From assembly GCA_041648665.1 (NCBI GenBank), contig JBAZOP010000001.1, positions 62,001 to 126,000 on the forward strand: 64,000 nt of DNA, in the 5' to 3' direction. Of the stretch, positions 61,807-64,000 are shown one piece after another (the stretch's first letter is position 1; every line of letters begins with the position of its first letter). The stretch comes from a bacterium (GTDB lineage: Bacteria > UBA10199 > 2-02-FULL-44-16 > JAAZCA01). The notes beneath the pieces were generated by a model. That model was not told the DNA's origin and did not search any database. It was given only the letters and a program-made list of their open reading frames with translations. The position numbers and the translations under genes were made by a program.

Positions 61807-62656
61807 TCATTCCCGCAGCCACGCCCACGGCATAGAGGACGACGAACACGCGCAGGATATCCGCAATGCTCTTGTTTTCCCGGATGAGGACGAGCAGGCC
61901 TAAGCCCGCGCCGGTCGACAGCCCGGCCATGGCGGCGCCGAAACCGATCGCGCCCTTGAGAAACGCCTGCGTTATGACCACGGAAGCCGCGCAATTCGGG
62001 ATCAGGCCGACCAACGCGACCAGCGCCGGCTGCGCCGGAGAGCCCTTGAGAAAGAGCCGGCCTATATTATCCTCGCCGACGTGATGCAGCACGAGGCCCA
62101 AAGCGAAAGTGGTGGCGAATACGAAGATGAACACGGTCAAGGTGTGCCTGAGCGGATGCAGTATAAGGTCTCGCCTGCGCCGGCCTCCTGCAACATCGTG
62201 GCTGCAGCAGCCCGGCTGCTCCCCGCAGGTGTGGTCGTGGCCGCAGGACTCATGCGCGTAGCGATGCCCGCGGAAAACCAAATCGACTCCGTATCCGCCG
62301 GCGAGCGCGATGACGATCTTGCCTAGGACCAGAGGAAGAACGATCGGCATGCTGGCGGGCTGCGACATGATGACCGGAATCGCCTCATCGGAAGTGGCGA
62401 GGAATATGGCGATCAGGGTGCCCAAAGTCACAAGCCGTTGCGAATAGAGCGCCGCCCCCACCACTGAGAATCCGCACTGCGGCAGGAGTCCGAAGGCCGT
62501 GCCGAAGAGGGGCCCGAATCGATGGGCGGCCACGATCTTTTTGCGGACCGCGCCGCCGTAACGGTACTCCAGAAGCTCTATCGCGAAGTAGATAGCGAAC
62601 AACAGCGGCAACATCCTGAGGGTTTCCATCAAGGCGTGTTCGAGCACCTCTCCCAT
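61784..62656 (-). CDS. Putative 10TM heavy-metal exporter (ArsP_2 type)
   Basis: A 290-residue permease with eight or more membrane segments. GLLPQCGFSVVGAALYSQRLVT and LGTLIAIFLATSDEAIPVIMSQP at the N-terminus and VALVGLIPNCAASVVITQAFLKG at the C-terminus are typical of the PF11449-type exporters related to ArsP. A cytoplasmic loop is rich in His and Cys (YAHESCGHDHTCGEQPGCCSHD). It is distinct from the SO_0444-type permease at 41118 but has a similar metal-binding loop. Transport of Mn, As or other metals has been proposed; specificity here is unknown. Confidence 0.83.
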   Translation of the reverse strand: MGEVLEHALMETLRMLPLLFAIYFAIELLEYRYGGAVRKKIVAAHRFGPLFGTAFGLLPQCGFSVVGAALYSQRLVTLGTLIAIFLATSDEAIPVIMSQPASMPIVLPLVLGKIVIALAGGYGVDLVFRGHRYAHESCGHDHTCGEQPGCCSHDVAGGRRRRDLILHPLRHTLTVFIFVFATTFALGLVLHHVGEDNIGRLFLKGSPAQPALVALVGLIPNCAASVVITQAFLKGAIGFGAAMAGLSTGAGLGLLVLIRENKSIADILRVFVVLYAVGVAAGMIIQTIWW

Positions 62657-62668
62657 ATCCTATCCACC

Positions 62669-63094
62669 TTATTGATTCTGGCGATTGAATACCAGGATCT
62701 TCTCAGCCGTCTCGAAGATGATCTTCATCTTGTTGTTGCCGATGAGCGACTGCACGACGCCCCGCCCGAACACGGGATGATCGATCACGTCCCCTTGAGC
62801 GAACTCCGCACTCATCTCATACGGCTTCGCTTCGCCCTTCGCCCCGGTGACCGCTTCATTCCACATCACCCCAACGGCGACGCCGGCCTTCTTGGACGCG
62901 CGCTTCGCCCCGGGTTTCTTTGCGGGCCCTTCCGGATCCCGATACTTGTGAGTGGAGGAGCAGGTGCTGCACTTGCACTTATCGACCTTCCCCGCCTTGT
63001 TCATGGAGACGATGATGTGCCCCATGGCCATCTTGCACTTTCCGCAATAGGAAAGGATCTCCTTGCCCAATCCGATCTCGTTGTCATTGCTCAT
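62669..63094 (-). CDS. Zinc-ribbon protein with C-terminal Tudor-like segment
   Basis: A 141-residue protein. The N-terminal CGKCKMAMGH and CKCSTCSSTHKYR form a four-to-five-Cys zinc ribbon. A Lys/Ala-rich linker (GPAKKPGAKRASKKAG) leads to a small beta domain FAQGDVIDHPVFGRGVV...MKIIFETAEKILVFNR, like the terminal Tudor-like domain of UvrD/PcrA that contacts RNA polymerase. Proteins of this build are common in deltaproteobacterial genomes but uncharacterised. It lies 12 nt upstream of the metal exporter. Confidence 0.7.
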   Translation of the reverse strand: MSNDNEIGLGKEILSYCGKCKMAMGHIIVSMNKAGKVDKCKCSTCSSTHKYRDPEGPAKKPGAKRASKKAGVAVGVMWNEAVTGAKGEAKPYEMSAEFAQGDVIDHPVFGRGVVQSLIGNNKMKIIFETAEKILVFNRQNQ

Positions 63095-63212
63095 AGATTA
63101 TCATCTCCTTATCCGCTTTCGATTCAGGCGTTTGACGTGATTCAATGCTTCAGGAAAAAAGCCAAAAGTGTATAACTTACAACCCTTCGGAAAGCAAGCG
63201 CTTTTCAAGCAC

Positions 63213-64000
63213 TCAATTGTTGATGTGTAATATCTTCGCGCCGTCGAAACCGTTGAATTTGGTGGAGGAGGCCACGCTGTACGCGCCTATGTTTTCCGTG
63301 TAGAGGAAATCGCCGATCATCAAATCGGCAGGCAGCTGTTCCGACAGAGATATTTTGTCGAAGCTGTCGCACGTCGGACCCACGACCGCGCAGACTTCGG
63401 TCTTCCCCCCCTTGAAGGCGTGGAAGTTCGGTATCCAGTGGTCGTAGACCACGCCGGAATAGGTGTGATACACGCCGTCGTTGATGTGGTAGAAGATCTT
63501 GCCGTCGCGCCGCGCCTTGCCGATGATCTCAGAGACCAGCGTGGCCGCGGTCGCGACCATGAATCTCCCGGGCTCCGCTATGATCTCTGCGTCCTTGGGG
63601 AAAAGCCTGTCGCATTCCGAGTTCAAAATATCCGCGAGCTTTGCGAACTGAGGCACCTGTGCATCGTATGGCGCCGGGAATCCGCCGCCGAGGTCCACGA
63701 TGTTCACTTTGTGGCCCTTCTTGCGCGCGTCTGTGAAAAGTTCGGCGGCGAGCGACAATGCCGATACGTAGTTGTCGAAATTCGTGCACTGGCTCCCGAC
63801 GTGGAACGACAACCCCTCCACAGTGAGGCCTAGGTCAAACGCCTCCCCGATCAGGGCAGCCGCCTCTGCCGGGTCCGCGCCGAACTTGGAGCCCATCTCC
63901 ACCTGCGATCCGGTGTCAGGGACCTTCAGCCGCAGGACCAGCCCCGCGGTGTCGCAGTGCTCCTTTATCTTCTTGAGCTCGTCGCGGTTGTCGTAGGTCA
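63213..64000 (-). CDS. Ornithine/lysine-type PLP decarboxylase, fold III (partial)
   Basis: At least 261 C-terminal residues of an alanine-racemase-fold decarboxylase, open at the window edge (the frame continues through TYDNRDELKKIKEHC beyond 63902). LSFHVGSQCTNFDNY binds near PLP; DLGGGFPAPYD is the phosphate loop; EPGRFMVATAATLVSEIIG and the catalytic GPTCDSFDK are those of eukaryotic-like ODC. It decarboxylates ornithine (or lysine) for polyamine synthesis. The start and N-terminal PLP-Lys lie outside the window. Confidence 0.92.
   Translation of the reverse strand, partial: TYDNRDELKKIKEHCDTAGLVLRLKVPDTGSQVEMGSKFGADPAEAAALIGEAFDLGLTVEGLSFHVGSQCTNFDNYVSALSLAAELFTDARKKGHKVNIVDLGGGFPAPYDAQVPQFAKLADILNSECDRLFPKDAEIIAEPGRFMVATAATLVSEIIGKARRDGKIFYHINDGVYHTYSGVVYDHWIPNFHAFKGGKTEVCAVVGPTCDSFDKISLSEQLPADLMIGDFLYTENIGAYSVASSTKFNGFDGAKILHINN

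Overview
The window comes from a GC-rich, Gram-negative, largely anaerobic bacterium. The evidence is an ABC-flippase/Wzy polysaccharide locus, lipoproteins, a Tat operon, a two-subunit 2-oxoacid:ferredoxin oxidoreductase, and a full anaerobe oxygen-defence set (desulfoferrodoxin, rubrerythrin, rubredoxin, flavodiiron protein, hybrid-cluster protein). Sigma-54 signalling, a YkgJ-type protein and several deltaproteobacterial-style unknowns suggest an uncultured relative of the Deltaproteobacteria. That placement is inference only.

Layout. 1-9.7 kb is a surface-polysaccharide operon on the minus strand. It runs from an EPS-type MarR regulator through UDP-uronate enzymes, a Wzy polymerase, a glycosyltransferase and the complete three-enzyme UDP-L-FucNAc pathway to an ABC flippase cut by the window edge. 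Its leader carries a promoter, a tandem palindrome, a hairpin and an ops-like element (GGCGGTAGCCTG). An RfaH/NusG-like gene lies 18 kb away at 27.4 kb, next to UDP-glucose dehydrogenase. 9.9-13.9 kb holds L-2-hydroxyglutarate oxidase, two related unknown membrane proteins and EF-P. 14.0-15.0 kb is a RAYT transposase with palindromic REP-like repeats spaced by 36 nt on both sides. 15.0-21.1 kb is a five-gene signalling operon (sigma-54 response regulator, GNAT, Cache lipoprotein, hybrid kinase, methyltransferase) behind a sigma-54 promoter. Most of it is AT-rich, but the regulator and the receiver end of the kinase are GC-rich. 21.5-29.2 kb holds a DUF4407 protein, two TPR/transglutaminase-like paralogues, a cysteine-cluster protein, the RfaH-like gene and ugd.

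29.3-39 kb is mixed housekeeping: an EF-Tu-domain-2-like miniprotein, tRNA-Lys, a small membrane exporter, two DUF2156-like proteins, an ArgA-like GNAT, cysteine synthase, Hcp and the oxidative pentose phosphate pair Zwf/Gnd. 39.1-52.1 kb is a run of 14 co-directional genes: transketolase, heavy-metal permease, FAH hydrolase, rubredoxin, flavin reductase, KorBA, desulfoferrodoxin, rubrerythrin, flavodiiron protein, aminotransferase, receiver, PAS kinase and LemA. They link electron flow from 2-oxoacid oxidation to oxygen and superoxide reduction. 52.2-64 kb holds a Cys-rich lipoprotein, GpmA, tatABC, a small membrane protein antisense to the tatC end behind a consensus sigma-54 promoter, a candidate structured RNA, a ferritin-like protein, a Nif3 protein, a thaumatin-like lipoprotein, two DEAD-box helicases, a GIY-YIG protein, a second metal permease, a zinc-ribbon protein and a partial ornithine-type decarboxylase.

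The strongest candidates for something undescribed are the 36-nt REP array with its RAYT gene, the ops-like leader with its distant RfaH-like partner, and the sigma-54 promoter with a 12-bp dyad driving a 60-residue membrane protein that overlaps tatC.
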